64,000 nt of DNA from Maribacter orientalis (lineage in GTDB: Bacteria; Bacteroidota; Bacteroidia; Flavobacteriales; Flavobacteriaceae): positions 24,330 to 88,329 of the forward strand of contig NZ_FNZN01000014.1 of NCBI RefSeq assembly GCF_900109345.1, given 5' to 3'. Made by a program: the position numbers and the translations under genes. This document shows positions 9,193 to 18,190 of the stretch, piece after piece (the stretch's first letter is position 1; each line of letters opens with the position of its first letter). The notes under the pieces were generated by a model that made no database searches, was not told the origin of the DNA, and saw only the letters and a program-made list of their open reading frames with translations.

Positions 9193-9838
9193 TAAACTTT
9201 TTATTTGTTGGAAAATTACGAATTATAATCCACTACCTATTAGTCAACCTTTTATTGAAAAGTTAAGCTAATAAGTTGTTATTAACATATATATCATAAT
9301 TGGCATTTTTTCTTTTAAATTAAATTAAATTTTGATGATTATTATAGTCTGTTAATAACAGGTATAACTTATTGGATTTTTACTTGATTTTATGAGATAC
9401 TAAAAGTTGTTGACAGAACTTTAACCTAATTGGATATTGGAAATCAGTATTTTGAGAAGTTATAAGAATTGGTTTATAACCTCTATTAACATGAATTTAT
9501 TAATAACTAAATGTAATTTTAATGTTAACGAGAGGTGTTTATTTGATAAAAATCAACTAATACTTTCTAATATTTTTATTCTTCTATCGAAGATTAAAAG
9601 TGTAAGCAGATGTCAACTTTAAAAAGCAAATTTTTAAGCATGTTTTTTTAAACAATTTATGCATGAAGTAAACTAGCTTATAACATAGTAATTAACAACT
9701 ATTAAATTTTAAACTATAACAATTGTTGTCAAGTGCTTAATTTTTGTTGTGAATGCTTGATTATCGTACCTTTAACATCCATTTTATCGTTCCCCCGCAT
9801 GATAAATAATGAACTATTAACCTATAAAGAATACGCTT
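9193..9838. other. AT-rich 646-bp intergenic region, possible replication-origin or regulatory region
   Basis: This gap separates rnr (-) from rpiB (+) and has no convincing gene. A 61-codon frame at 9437-9622 lacks any recognisable feature. The region is rich in TTATTAAC/GTTAATAAC/TTATAAC words, for example at about 9279-9286, 9350-9359 and 9474-9480, and holds the palindrome CTGTTAATAACAG. A very AT-rich stretch lies at about 9307-9345. The DnaA-box-like words match TTATCCACA only partly. The nearby parS pair makes an origin conceivable but unproven. Promoters for both flanking genes must also lie here. Confidence 0.4.
9747..9774 (+). promoter_or_regulatory. Candidate promoter for rpiB
   Basis: A -33-like TTG at 9747-9749 is followed after 17 bases by TACCTTTA (9767-9774), one mismatch from the TAnnTTTG -7 element. 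It is about 65 bases before the rpiB start. Spacing is at the short end of the known range. Confidence 0.35.
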
Positions 9839-10270
9839 ATGAAAATAGCTATTGGTAATGACCATGCAGGGACCGAATATAAACTAGCTATTATTGGTTT
9901 ATTGAAATCTATGCAAGTAGAGGTAACAAATTATGGTACCGATGGTACTGATAGTGTTGATTATCCAGATTTTGCTCATCCAGTTGCCCAAGATGTTGAA
10001 AAAGGTAAAGTTGATTTCGGTATTTTAATTTGTGGTAGTGGAAATGGGGCTTGTATGACAGCTAATAAACAACAAAATGTGAGGGCCGCTTTATGTTGGA
10101 CGAAAGAAATAACACAACTAGCTAGAGAACATAACGACGCTAATATAATAAGTTTACCTGCAAGGTACATAGCCTTACCCCAAGCTCTTGAAATGATTTC
10201 CACATTTTTGAATACTCCTTTTTCTGGTGGAAGACATGAGCGTAGGGTTGAAAAAATTCCCATTAAATAA
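9839..10270 (+). CDS. rpiB: Ribose-5-phosphate isomerase B
   Basis: This 143-residue protein belongs to the RpiB/LacAB family. It has the N-terminal motif IGNDHAGTEYK, the conserved YGTDGTDSVDYPDFAHPVA block, and the catalytic Cys loop ILICGSGNGACMTANK. It interconverts ribose 5-phosphate and ribulose 5-phosphate in the non-oxidative pentose phosphate pathway. Related LacA/B proteins act on galactose 6-phosphate, but a lone single-subunit gene fits RpiB. Confidence 0.95.
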   Translation: MKIAIGNDHAGTEYKLAIIGLLKSMQVEVTNYGTDGTDSVDYPDFAHPVAQDVEKGKVDFGILICGSGNGACMTANKQQNVRAALCWTKEITQLAREHNDANIISLPARYIALPQALEMISTFLNTPFSGGRHERRVEKIPIK

Positions 10271-10379
10271 AGACCATTATATATATGTTGATAACCTTTA
10301 AAAGGCATAAGTAACTAATTAAAAATTAAATAATTAGTTGATAATAGATATAAACATAACTAGTTAATTACACCAATTT

Positions 10380-10826
10380 ATGTTAGATATTAAAGTGAAA
10401 AAATTTAACGAATTATCTATTCAAGAATTGTATAGTTTGTTGAAGTTACGAAGTGAAATTTTTGTTGTTGAACAGGATTGTGTGTACCAAGATTTAGATG
10501 GTAAAGATGCTAAGGCACTTCATGTAATTGGAATTAATAATAATAATGAAGTTGTTGCATATACTCGAATTTTTAAACCTGGCGATTATTTTGATATAGC
10601 TAGTATAGGTAGGGTTGCCGTACATAAAGACTACAGAAAGTATGGTTATGGAAAAGATATTATGCAAGCCTCAATTAATGCTGTTAATGAAAAATTTAAG
10701 GAACAACAAATAAAAATTTCGGCACAGACCTATCTTGATAAATTTTATACAGAACTAGGTTTTAAAGCTATTGGTGAAGGATATTTAGAAGATGGAATTC
10801 CACATATTCAGATGGTAAAAAAATAA
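10380..10826 (+). CDS. GNAT family N-acetyltransferase (ElaA-like)
   Basis: This 148-residue protein opens with the ElaA-type signature LRSEIFVVEQDCVYQDLDGKD. The acetyl-CoA binding loop follows with VHKDYRKYGYGKDIM (an R/Q-x-x-G-x-G/A type motif). The length is typical of the family. The substrate is unknown. It is the last gene before a strong hairpin terminator. Confidence 0.88.
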   Translation: MLDIKVKKFNELSIQELYSLLKLRSEIFVVEQDCVYQDLDGKDAKALHVIGINNNNEVVAYTRIFKPGDYFDIASIGRVAVHKDYRKYGYGKDIMQASINAVNEKFKEQQIKISAQTYLDKFYTELGFKAIGEGYLEDGIPHIQMVKK

Positions 10827-10853
10827 AAATGGACGCTATTAGCGTCCATTTTT
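10825..10853. terminator. Intrinsic terminator after the GNAT gene
   Basis: A perfect 13-bp stem (10825-10837 and 10841-10853, core ATGGACGCT/AGCGTCCAT) with an ATT loop carries an A tract on the left and a T tract on the right. It can act in both orientations, so it may also end the minus-strand transcript of the gene at 10875-11249. Confidence 0.88.
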
Positions 10854-10874
10854 ATATATATATGATTAGTATAT

Positions 10875-11249
10875 TTAAATTTTAATAGGAGTTTTATTAC
10901 TCAAATTTATATCCTCTAACATACTATCCGTAAACTTATAATGCCCTTTAGTAGTTATAATTCTAAATCGGTTAGAATTCATACGGCTTAAGGTATCTAA
11001 AAACAGCCATTTGGATTTAAGTAACCTAGTTTTTGGAGATTTAAGGCTAATATCGAAATAGTATTTTCTACCATTCTTATTAGCAACAATATCTGGTGTA
11101 ATGTGATCTTCTTTGCCTTTTCTAGTATATGATTTGGGAGTTTCATAACCCTCCATATCCGCTTTTATATTTTCGAAACCTGTTGCTTCTAAATGTTGAA
11201 TTGATTTTTCTAAAAACGCTGTATTATCTGACTTTTCTAACTTTACCAT
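10875..11249 (-). CDS. Small conserved-type protein, possible nuclease-fold remnant
   Basis: This 124-residue cytoplasmic protein has no signal peptide. The central part HITPDIVANKNGRKYYFDIS reads like the beta-hairpin core of PD-(D/E)XK enzymes (PD...DIS), but the catalytic Lys is displaced (DISLK), so activity is uncertain. The start is supported by a simple ATG with no overlap. It ends against the bidirectional terminator at 10825-10853. It is transcribed in the same direction as the restriction-modification pair 81 bases upstream and could be part of that accessory segment. I do not recognise a named family. Confidence 0.55.
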   Translation of the reverse strand: MVKLEKSDNTAFLEKSIQHLEATGFENIKADMEGYETPKSYTRKGKEDHITPDIVANKNGRKYYFDISLKSPKTRLLKSKWLFLDTLSRMNSNRFRIITTKGHYKFTDSMLEDINLSNKTPIKI

Positions 11250-11329
11250 ACCTAATAATATAACAAAAAAAATGACAATTCAAAATTTTATACGTTGATT
11301 AACAATATGTTGGGATAATCGAACACATT

Positions 11330-11938
11330 TTAAACCAACCGCTTGGCAATCCCTTGGTCAATTAAAAATTCTAATTTTAGAATTAGATTAATCGGTTTTT
11401 CAGATTTATTATTTTTTGAAAAATATAGATAACCCTCAGTTCTTGTATTTAATTCCTTTATTTTTAATTTACCATGGTGCTCTTTATTAGCGTCACAATA
11501 AACTTTCAAAACCTCTTTGGATATAGTTTTTTTACTTAGAAAAGAAAGCAACATTTTTCGGTTAACCAATGTTATTTTACATGAAGTAAATATGTTAGGT
11601 TCATCTTCATATATAGCAGTTGCCAAAGAGTAGAAATCGGTCTTCTTATGTATATCAAAAAGCCAACCCTCTTTATAGATATCTTCTTTATAGTAGCCAA
11701 ATTCAAAAGCGAATGTGGGTAAATCTTCATTTATATAATCTAATTGCGCTTTTTCGTCAATATTAAAAACAGTTTTTGTTTGCTTATGGGTAAATATAAG
11801 ATCAATACCTGCCATTTGACTTTTCATATCATGAACTCGGCATGTATCATAATAGACTAAACTTTTTTCATAATACATATCTAAAAGACGAGAGAGTTGT
11901 TTCTCTTTTCTTAAATCAGATATGAAATTACTTTTCAC
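11330..11938 (-). CDS. PD-(D/E)XK-like protein, predicted type II restriction endonuclease
   Basis: This 202-residue protein is encoded directly after a 5mC methyltransferase, with a 4-base stop/start overlap (11935-11938). Residues 41-64 read QMAGIDLIF...FNIDEKAQ, a good match to the PD-(D/E)XK nuclease core. D46 and the D61-E62-K63 triad are separated by 14 residues. A later segment KEGWLFDIHKKTDFY is also conserved-looking. The overlap with the methyltransferase gene makes the cognate restriction enzyme the simplest reading. Motif and context are seen; cleavage activity and target are inferred. Confidence 0.65.
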   Translation of the reverse strand: MKSNFISDLRKEKQLSRLLDMYYEKSLVYYDTCRVHDMKSQMAGIDLIFTHKQTKTVFNIDEKAQLDYINEDLPTFAFEFGYYKEDIYKEGWLFDIHKKTDFYSLATAIYEDEPNIFTSCKITLVNRKMLLSFLSKKTISKEVLKVYCDANKEHHGKLKIKELNTRTEGYLYFSKNNKSEKPINLILKLEFLIDQGIAKRLV

Positions 11939-13164
11939 GTCGAACTAATTTTATTAGCAAGAACATTTGCTATTTTTTGAACAACCCCCACTACTAAGGC
12001 GTTACCCATAAAAAATGCTCTTTTGGTATTAGAAATTCCTTTAAGGGCAGTATGGTCATCGGGGAACATGTTTAAACGCTCTAGTTCTAAAGGAGTTAAT
12101 CTTCTCAGCCCTTTTTTGGTTTGAACTACATGTTTAAAACGAGAAGGACTTTTACCGCCTTCACCTGTAATTATTGTTCTAGAAGCATTGTCTAACGCAT
12201 CTGGAAAAATCATACTTCCTTCGCTATAGTTATATGAAAATCCTGTCTTGGAAGTTCGTATTTCTTTTTTTGCACCTTTTAAATATTCCCATTTTTCATA
12301 CTGATCTTCTGCAATATAAAATTCATCGGGTATTATTCCTTTTTCTAGAATATCACTTAAAACAGTTTTCTTTCCACCAAAATAAGGTAGCGTTTTAGTA
12401 GTATGAACTTTTCCTTTTATAAACACACCTGTATTTTGAAAAGGAGATAAATTTCCTTCAACATTAAAATTTTCTGATAGCGAAACCAAATCTTCGTCAA
12501 TTGTAAATTCAGCTATTGTTGTTGAAGTACTGGTAATAGGAAAAGCAGATGAAATTGTTCCAGAATCAAAAATCCATTCTGTTGGTGTTATACTTTTAAA
12601 TTTTTTGTAAAGGGGCGTCGACTTGTGATAACCTAAGAAGAATATACGTCTGCGACGCTGGGGCATACCATAATCTGCGGCATTTATTACCCTCCATTCT
12701 ACAGCATACCCTAAATCATCAAGACTCTTTAGCATTATGGCAAAATCCCTACCTCTTTGGTTCGAGGGTGATTTTAGTAAACGATCTACATTTTCTAAAA
12801 AAAGATACTTTGGCGGATTTTTCTTTTCCGATAATATTCTATGAATACTCCACCATAACACTCCTTTTTTACCAATTAAACCCTTAGAATTTTGCAAGGT
12901 AGTAGCTACAGAATAATCCTGACAGGGAAAACCACCCACTAAAATATCTGCATCTGGTATTACTTTCGTTTCTACTTCAGAAATATCTATAGTACTATGG
13001 TTTTGTTTTCCAAACCGGGCTTCGTAAACTAGTGAAGCATGCTGTATTTTTGTACTGGGTTCCCATTGATTGCTCCAGACTACTTTATATTTGTCTGAGT
13101 CCTCTAAACCCAAGCGAAATCCACCAACACCAGCAAAAAGTTCTATGACCTTAAGTTTCTTCAT
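11935..13164 (-). CDS. DNA (cytosine-5)-methyltransferase, type II
   Basis: This 409-residue protein contains the ordered C5-methyltransferase motifs. Motif I is LFAGVGGFRLGLE (residues 9-21), motif IV is GGFPCQDYS with catalytic C81, motif VI is ENV (124-126), motif VIII is QRRRRIF near 170, and motif X ends in GNALVVGVVQKIA. The long variable region before motif IX would contain the target-recognition domain. It overlaps the start of the predicted endonuclease gene by 4 bases, so the pair should be cotranscribed. Housekeeping genes on both sides suggest the pair was inserted by transfer. Confidence 0.95.
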   Translation of the reverse strand: MKKLKVIELFAGVGGFRLGLEDSDKYKVVWSNQWEPSTKIQHASLVYEARFGKQNHSTIDISEVETKVIPDADILVGGFPCQDYSVATTLQNSKGLIGKKGVLWWSIHRILSEKKNPPKYLFLENVDRLLKSPSNQRGRDFAIMLKSLDDLGYAVEWRVINAADYGMPQRRRRIFFLGYHKSTPLYKKFKSITPTEWIFDSGTISSAFPITSTSTTIAEFTIDEDLVSLSENFNVEGNLSPFQNTGVFIKGKVHTTKTLPYFGGKKTVLSDILEKGIIPDEFYIAEDQYEKWEYLKGAKKEIRTSKTGFSYNYSEGSMIFPDALDNASRTIITGEGGKSPSRFKHVVQTKKGLRRLTPLELERLNMFPDDHTALKGISNTKRAFFMGNALVVGVVQKIANVLANKISST

Positions 13165-13220
13165 TTGCGATAAATTTACATAAATTCACAAGGCTAATAC
13201 AATTAGAAATTTTTTTAGGT

Positions 13221-14414
13221 ATGAAGAAAACGCTGTTTCCAAAAGCTTTTGTGTTGATTTTGATAGCATTAAATATAGCATGTAGTACCAATTTAGAAGA
13301 AAAGAAAATTTCTAACGATGAGATTGAGAACATAAAACAATTTTTTGCGCCTGATAAGCGAACAGCACTTTTTAATGTAGAAGCTTTAGAAAACCCTTCT
13401 GGTCTAAAATTGATAGGCGAAAGTAATTTGCCAAACGCAGTAGATTCTCTAAAAGCGATTTTGAAGGAGAAAGGAATTCAGGTTGTAGATGAAATTAATA
13501 TACTTCCATCATCAGATTTGAAAGGCAAAACGAAGGCCGTTATTAATATTTCTACGGCCAATCTAAGAAGCAATCCGAAGCACTCTGCAGAATTAGCAAC
13601 CCAAGCTATTCTTGGCACAGAGGTCAATGTTTTAAAAAAGGATTCAGATTGGTATTTGATACAAACACCAGATGAATACTTGGCATGGGTAGATGCTGGC
13701 GGTATTCAATTAATGGACGAGAAAAGTTTATCTCAGTGGGCAACTTCAAACAAGATTATATATACAAATACCTACGGTCATGCATTTGATTTAACAGATG
13801 CAAGTATTCGAGTATCTGACCTTGTTGCCGGAAGTATTTTGAAGGTTTTAGAGGAAGAAGGAGGGAATTATAAAGTTCAATTTCCAGATGGTAGACAAGC
13901 TTTAGTTTCTAAAGAAGAAGCCAGGGATTATACATCATGGTTATCAAGTTTAAGTTATGATGCCAATTCACTAATCGAAACCTCAAAATCATTAATGGGG
14001 GTGCCTTATTTGTGGGGAGGGACATCAACGAAGGGAGTTGATTGTAGCGGTTTCACCAAAACTATTTATTATATGAATGGTATGGTGATTCCACGAGATG
14101 CATCACAGCAGGTACATACAGGTAAATCGATAGATTCCATTGCAGATTTTAGTAAATTAGATAAAGGTGATTTGTTGTTTTTTGGTAGAAAAGCAACTGA
14201 TTCGACTGCAGAAAAAGTTGTTCATGTGGGTATGTGGATTGGCGACAATCAATTTATCCATTCTTCAAATATGGTTCGGGTAAGTAGTGTAGATAAGAAC
14301 GCCTCTAATTTTGATGAATACAATGTTGGTCGTTATTTACGAACCAAAAGATTACTTAAAGAGGAAGATAAAAACATTATCAATTTAAAGAAAGCATTAC
14401 AGATTAAGGGTTAG
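13221..14414 (+). CDS. NlpC/P60 peptidase lipoprotein with SH3 domain
   Basis: This 397-residue protein begins with a lipoprotein signal (LILIALNIAC, Cys21). An SH3b-like part (about 105-160, NISTANLRSNPKHSAE) is followed by a second SH3-like region. The NlpC/P60 catalytic domain from about residue 250 has KGVDCSGFTK (catalytic C275), GDLLFFG and the His segment VVHVGMWIGDNQFIHSS. Such enzymes cut gamma-D-Glu-diaminopimelate bonds in peptidoglycan peptides. The 3' end overlaps the convergent PQQ-dehydrogenase gene by 11 bases. Confidence 0.93.
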   Translation: MKKTLFPKAFVLILIALNIACSTNLEEKKISNDEIENIKQFFAPDKRTALFNVEALENPSGLKLIGESNLPNAVDSLKAILKEKGIQVVDEINILPSSDLKGKTKAVINISTANLRSNPKHSAELATQAILGTEVNVLKKDSDWYLIQTPDEYLAWVDAGGIQLMDEKSLSQWATSNKIIYTNTYGHAFDLTDASIRVSDLVAGSILKVLEEEGGNYKVQFPDGRQALVSKEEARDYTSWLSSLSYDANSLIETSKSLMGVPYLWGGTSTKGVDCSGFTKTIYYMNGMVIPRDASQQVHTGKSIDSIADFSKLDKGDLLFFGRKATDSTAEKVVHVGMWIGDNQFIHSSNMVRVSSVDKNASNFDEYNVGRYLRTKRLLKEEDKNIINLKKALQIKG

Positions 14415-16539
14415 CCAATGCAAAGGCAATAATCTGATTTCCTTTTTTGGTTCCTAATTTTTCGCCTCCACAAGCGAGAACGATATACTGTTTGCCCTTG
14501 TATTCATATGTACTTGGTGTGGCAAATGAAGCTGCAGGCAGTTCATATTCCCATAGAAGTTCACCAGTTGTTTTATTAAATGCCCTAAAAAAACCATCTT
14601 TTGTGGCGGCAATAAGCAATAGTCCGTTTTGGGTAATGATTGGCCCGCCATAATTTTCAGTTCCAGTGGTAGGGAAACCTTTTTCTTTTAGTGACATGGT
14701 TTCCCCAAAGGGAATAGACCATAAAAAATCACCTGAATTTAAATCGATAGCGTTTAGTGTTCCCCAAGGTGGTGATAGCCCAGGTAAGCCATTACTATCT
14801 AAAAACTTAGTATAGCCACCATGTAAGTATGGGTTCTCTTCTAAGGTGTTGGCAATTTCCTTTTTTCCTTGAGGCTCTGAAGGCTGCTCCTCATTGAACA
14901 GAAATTGAAGCAAAGCATCTTTTTCTATATTGGACAATGTTGGAAAACCGGTCATCATACCTTTGCCTTGAGTAACAATAGAGACTACCTCTTCTTTGCT
15001 TCTCTTAAGATTAATATCTACTAGAGAAGGAAAACCGCTAGCTACTAAACCTTTTCTATCTGACTGATGACAAGTAGCACATTTACTACTATAAATTCGT
15101 TTACCTAAGGGCATTTCTGGAGCATTTGCTTCATTGACCTTCATCTTTAAATTCCAAGCCATTTCATTGGAATTCACGTATAAAATTCCATCTTCAGGAT
15201 CAACACCTGCACCTCCCCATTCAGCGCCCCCATCATAACCAGGAAGCAATAAGGTAGGTTCAAGACTAGGTGGATTATACACTTCTTTTTCTGCAGACTC
15301 AAAAAATTCTAAAAGCTCCTCCTTATTCTCGGCATAAGGGCTGATATCCTTTTTTGTTAGCTCATTTGATTGTCGCGCAAAAGGCTTCGGTTTTGTGGGA
15401 ACAGGTTGTGTAGGCCAAGATACTTCACCAGTTAATGTTGAAGGTGAAACAGGTACTTCTTCAATATCAAACAAAGGCTCCCCTGTTAAACGATCAAATA
15501 GGAAAACATATCCTTGTTTGGTGACTTGTGCCACCGCTTTTATTTTTTGACCATTATGATTTACTGTTAACAAATTAGGTGGGGCCGGAGGATCGCGGTC
15601 CCAAATATCATGATGGGTGAATTGAAAATGCCAAATGTACTCGCCTGTATTTGCATTTAAAGCCACTAATGAATTAGCGAAGAGGTTGCTTCCCAAACGG
15701 TCACCACCATAAAAGTCTGGTGCAGCAGAACCTGTTGGCACATAAATGATTTCTGCTTCTTCGTCTAATGCCATACCCGCCCAGTTATTGGCAGCACCAA
15801 CCATTGGGCTTTTATAGGCGTTGGGGTCTACCCAAGTCTCATACCCTAATTCTCCTGGGTGAGGTATTGTGTGAAATACCCATTCTGGTTTACCGGTAAT
15901 TATATTAAAAGCCATAACATCACCTGGTGCTGCATCAGAACCTTCAGATATACGTAATGGCATTACAATAATGTCTTTAAAAACAGTACCAGGGGTGTTT
16001 GAGATAACGAACTTATCTTTGGCCGATTCAGGCATTCCTGAACGCATATCTATTTTGCCATTGTTACCAAAAGAGGTAATAGGTAATCCGGTGAGCGCAT
16101 CAAGAGCATAAAGATCAGCACCACGTGTGCATAGAATACGCTTGTCATTTCCTTTTTCCCAATAAGAGACACCTCTACTTGTAGAATGCCAAACTTGAAC
16201 CGAATCGCCGAATTGCCATAGTTCATTACCGGTTTCAGCATGAAGTGCTACTACGCGTAATGCTGCAGTTACCCCATAGACAAGGCTATCAACAACCAAA
16301 GGATTCATTTGCATTTGTCCCCAATCGGGCGCTTCGTATCGCCAAACAACTTCTAATTGCGAGACATTTTGAGGTGTAATTTGGTTAAGGCTCGTAAAAT
16401 GACTTCTACCAGAATCACCTAAATAGGATGACCATGTAGTATACATCTTATTATCTTTTAATGAAGTTTCTTCATTACAACCAACAAGAATGCAAAGCGA
16501 TAGAATAAAAAATATAATTAAATAGGAGGTAATCCTCAT
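14404..16539 (-). CDS. PQQ-dependent dehydrogenase with inserted cytochrome c domain
   Basis: This 711-residue lipoprotein (ILVGC, Cys21) has a beta-propeller built from PQQ/WD-type blades, with repeated ALDALTGLP and ALNANTGEYIWHF motifs. It fits the quinoprotein glucose/alcohol dehydrogenase superfamily. A cytochrome c-like insert at about 475-555 carries the heme motif CATCH (C487, C490, H491) and a later Met-rich GKGMMTGFP that may give the axial ligand. It would oxidise a sugar or alcohol in the periplasm and pass electrons through heme. No PQQ biosynthesis genes are seen here. It probably shares a transcript with the S10 peptidase gene 19 bases upstream. Confidence 0.9.
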   Translation of the reverse strand: MRITSYLIIFFILSLCILVGCNEETSLKDNKMYTTWSSYLGDSGRSHFTSLNQITPQNVSQLEVVWRYEAPDWGQMQMNPLVVDSLVYGVTAALRVVALHAETGNELWQFGDSVQVWHSTSRGVSYWEKGNDKRILCTRGADLYALDALTGLPITSFGNNGKIDMRSGMPESAKDKFVISNTPGTVFKDIIVMPLRISEGSDAAPGDVMAFNIITGKPEWVFHTIPHPGELGYETWVDPNAYKSPMVGAANNWAGMALDEEAEIIYVPTGSAAPDFYGGDRLGSNLFANSLVALNANTGEYIWHFQFTHHDIWDRDPPAPPNLLTVNHNGQKIKAVAQVTKQGYVFLFDRLTGEPLFDIEEVPVSPSTLTGEVSWPTQPVPTKPKPFARQSNELTKKDISPYAENKEELLEFFESAEKEVYNPPSLEPTLLLPGYDGGAEWGGAGVDPEDGILYVNSNEMAWNLKMKVNEANAPEMPLGKRIYSSKCATCHQSDRKGLVASGFPSLVDINLKRSKEEVVSIVTQGKGMMTGFPTLSNIEKDALLQFLFNEEQPSEPQGKKEIANTLEENPYLHGGYTKFLDSNGLPGLSPPWGTLNAIDLNSGDFLWSIPFGETMSLKEKGFPTTGTENYGGPIITQNGLLLIAATKDGFFRAFNKTTGELLWEYELPAASFATPSTYEYKGKQYIVLACGGEKLGTKKGNQIIAFALANP

Positions 16540-16558
16540 AAGATGCTATTTCTAATAC

Positions 16559-18064
16559 TTAATTAGTACTTATAAATTCACGAATATCTTTACTTAACTG
16601 AATTAAATCTGGTTCGTGGGTATACATCATATGACCCGCTTCGTAGTACTTCATTTGAACACGTTCTTTCACAATTCCGTTTCTATCAAAAGTGTATTCC
16701 GCATCAAAAAATGGAGTAATTAAATCATAATAACCACTTGCCACCATTACTTTCATTGCAGTGTTTCTACGCATAGTTTCCCCTAAAGCTGGAGCTGTAT
16801 TTACCGGCATTGGCTCCCAATATTGAGTGTCCGGCACAGTTCTCCAGCGCCAATTTGAACCACCACCAGATGTAATATAAGGTCTGTCCATTTTTATTTT
16901 TAATTCTGATGCAAAGTAATGGTTAAGACTTGCGGTATAGGCAGCACTAATTTGGTAGCTGGCAGCATCCCCTAAATGAGGCTTTTCAGACACCTTATCT
17001 TCTTCGTCCCCCATAAATCGTCCGTCAAGACGACCAATAGCCAATCCTTTATCCAATAATAATTGTTTTTGAAAGCGACCCATTAGTATTCTTAGGTTTG
17101 AACGAAGTATGTAGGTTTTGTCAAGCCCAGTAAAATAGGATAGCTTTTCAGCGATTGCATTTTTTTCTTCATCAGTAAGCAAATTACCTTTATAAAGTGC
17201 AGGAACATAAGTGCTATAAGTAAAATCACGACATTCTTGAGTAAAACTTTCCAGTGTTTTACCTTGTCCGGCTTTTTTGTGATACCATGCAGTGGCAGCC
17301 ATACTTGGTAAATAGGTGATAAATGAAGTAATGTTATTTGGTTCTGATGTAGAGCCCGCATAATCGAGTGCTTGAGAAATTAATATCATTCCGTTCAAAG
17401 CCATATTTTGTCCGGATTCTTCCAAAGCTTTGCCAAGAGCTGCGGCACGTGTAGTTCCATAACTTTCACCTGCCAAATATTTAGGAGAAAACCAGCGCTC
17501 GTTTTCTGTTACCCATTTACGAATAAATTGGGCGAACGAACCTACATCTTCTTTAAGTCCGTAGAAATCTTTCCCCTCACCTTTTCCAACTAATCTACTA
17601 TACCCTGTACCTACAGGGTCAATGAAGACTAAATCGGTTAGGTCTAATAAACCATTTTCATTGTTTACTAGGTTGTATGGTGCTGCACCATCATCATTTT
17701 TGGCGTCAGAATCTACCTTTACTATTTTAGGTCCAAAAAACCCCATATGCAACCACATGGAAGCAGAGCCTGGGCCACCATTAAAAACGAAAGTTACAGG
17801 TCGTTTAGTGACATCACCCATCGATGTTTTGGTGTATGCAACCGACCAAAAAGAGGCTATTGAATCACCATCTTTATTCGTTAGAAAAGTTTCTTTTGCA
17901 GTAGTAGTATAATCAATGGTTTTACCGCCAAAGACTCCTTGATGTTTTGTGATGAAAGATTTAGCTTCTGGAATTGCTTTAGGGGTTGATTCTTTTTTAG
18001 TCTCTTGCCCCTGTGATAGCAGACATATTAGTAAGCTACTGGTTATTAAAAAAAAGTTTCGCAT
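16559..18064 (-). CDS. S10 family serine carboxypeptidase-like protein
   Basis: This 501-residue secreted protein has a signal peptide (MRNFFLITSSLLICLLSQGQ). It has the alpha/beta-hydrolase S10 layout: oxyanion segment FVFNGGPGSASMWLHMG, nucleophile in LAGESYGTTRA (S201), Asp in YYDLITPFFD (about D447) and His in EAGHMMYTHEP (about H478). S10 enzymes remove C-terminal residues from peptides. It is the first gene of a likely two-gene unit with the PQQ dehydrogenase. Confidence 0.93.
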   Translation of the reverse strand: MRNFFLITSSLLICLLSQGQETKKESTPKAIPEAKSFITKHQGVFGGKTIDYTTTAKETFLTNKDGDSIASFWSVAYTKTSMGDVTKRPVTFVFNGGPGSASMWLHMGFFGPKIVKVDSDAKNDDGAAPYNLVNNENGLLDLTDLVFIDPVGTGYSRLVGKGEGKDFYGLKEDVGSFAQFIRKWVTENERWFSPKYLAGESYGTTRAAALGKALEESGQNMALNGMILISQALDYAGSTSEPNNITSFITYLPSMAATAWYHKKAGQGKTLESFTQECRDFTYSTYVPALYKGNLLTDEEKNAIAEKLSYFTGLDKTYILRSNLRILMGRFQKQLLLDKGLAIGRLDGRFMGDEEDKVSEKPHLGDAASYQISAAYTASLNHYFASELKIKMDRPYITSGGGSNWRWRTVPDTQYWEPMPVNTAPALGETMRRNTAMKVMVASGYYDLITPFFDAEYTFDRNGIVKERVQMKYYEAGHMMYTHEPDLIQLSKDIREFISTN

Positions 18065-18190
18065 AATTTGAATTGCTAAATATGTGAGGTTTTAATTTGT
18101 CAATTTAAAAGTAGGGATAAAATATGAACAGTTACTTTTTTCATTTAAATCAATTACATTTAAGAGAAAGTCCAAATAAATCGAAAAATA

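Noticed and set aside
9437..9622. 61-codon open frame in the AT-rich gap
   Set aside because: There is no recognisable domain, the composition is like the surrounding non-coding DNA, and no start signal is seen.
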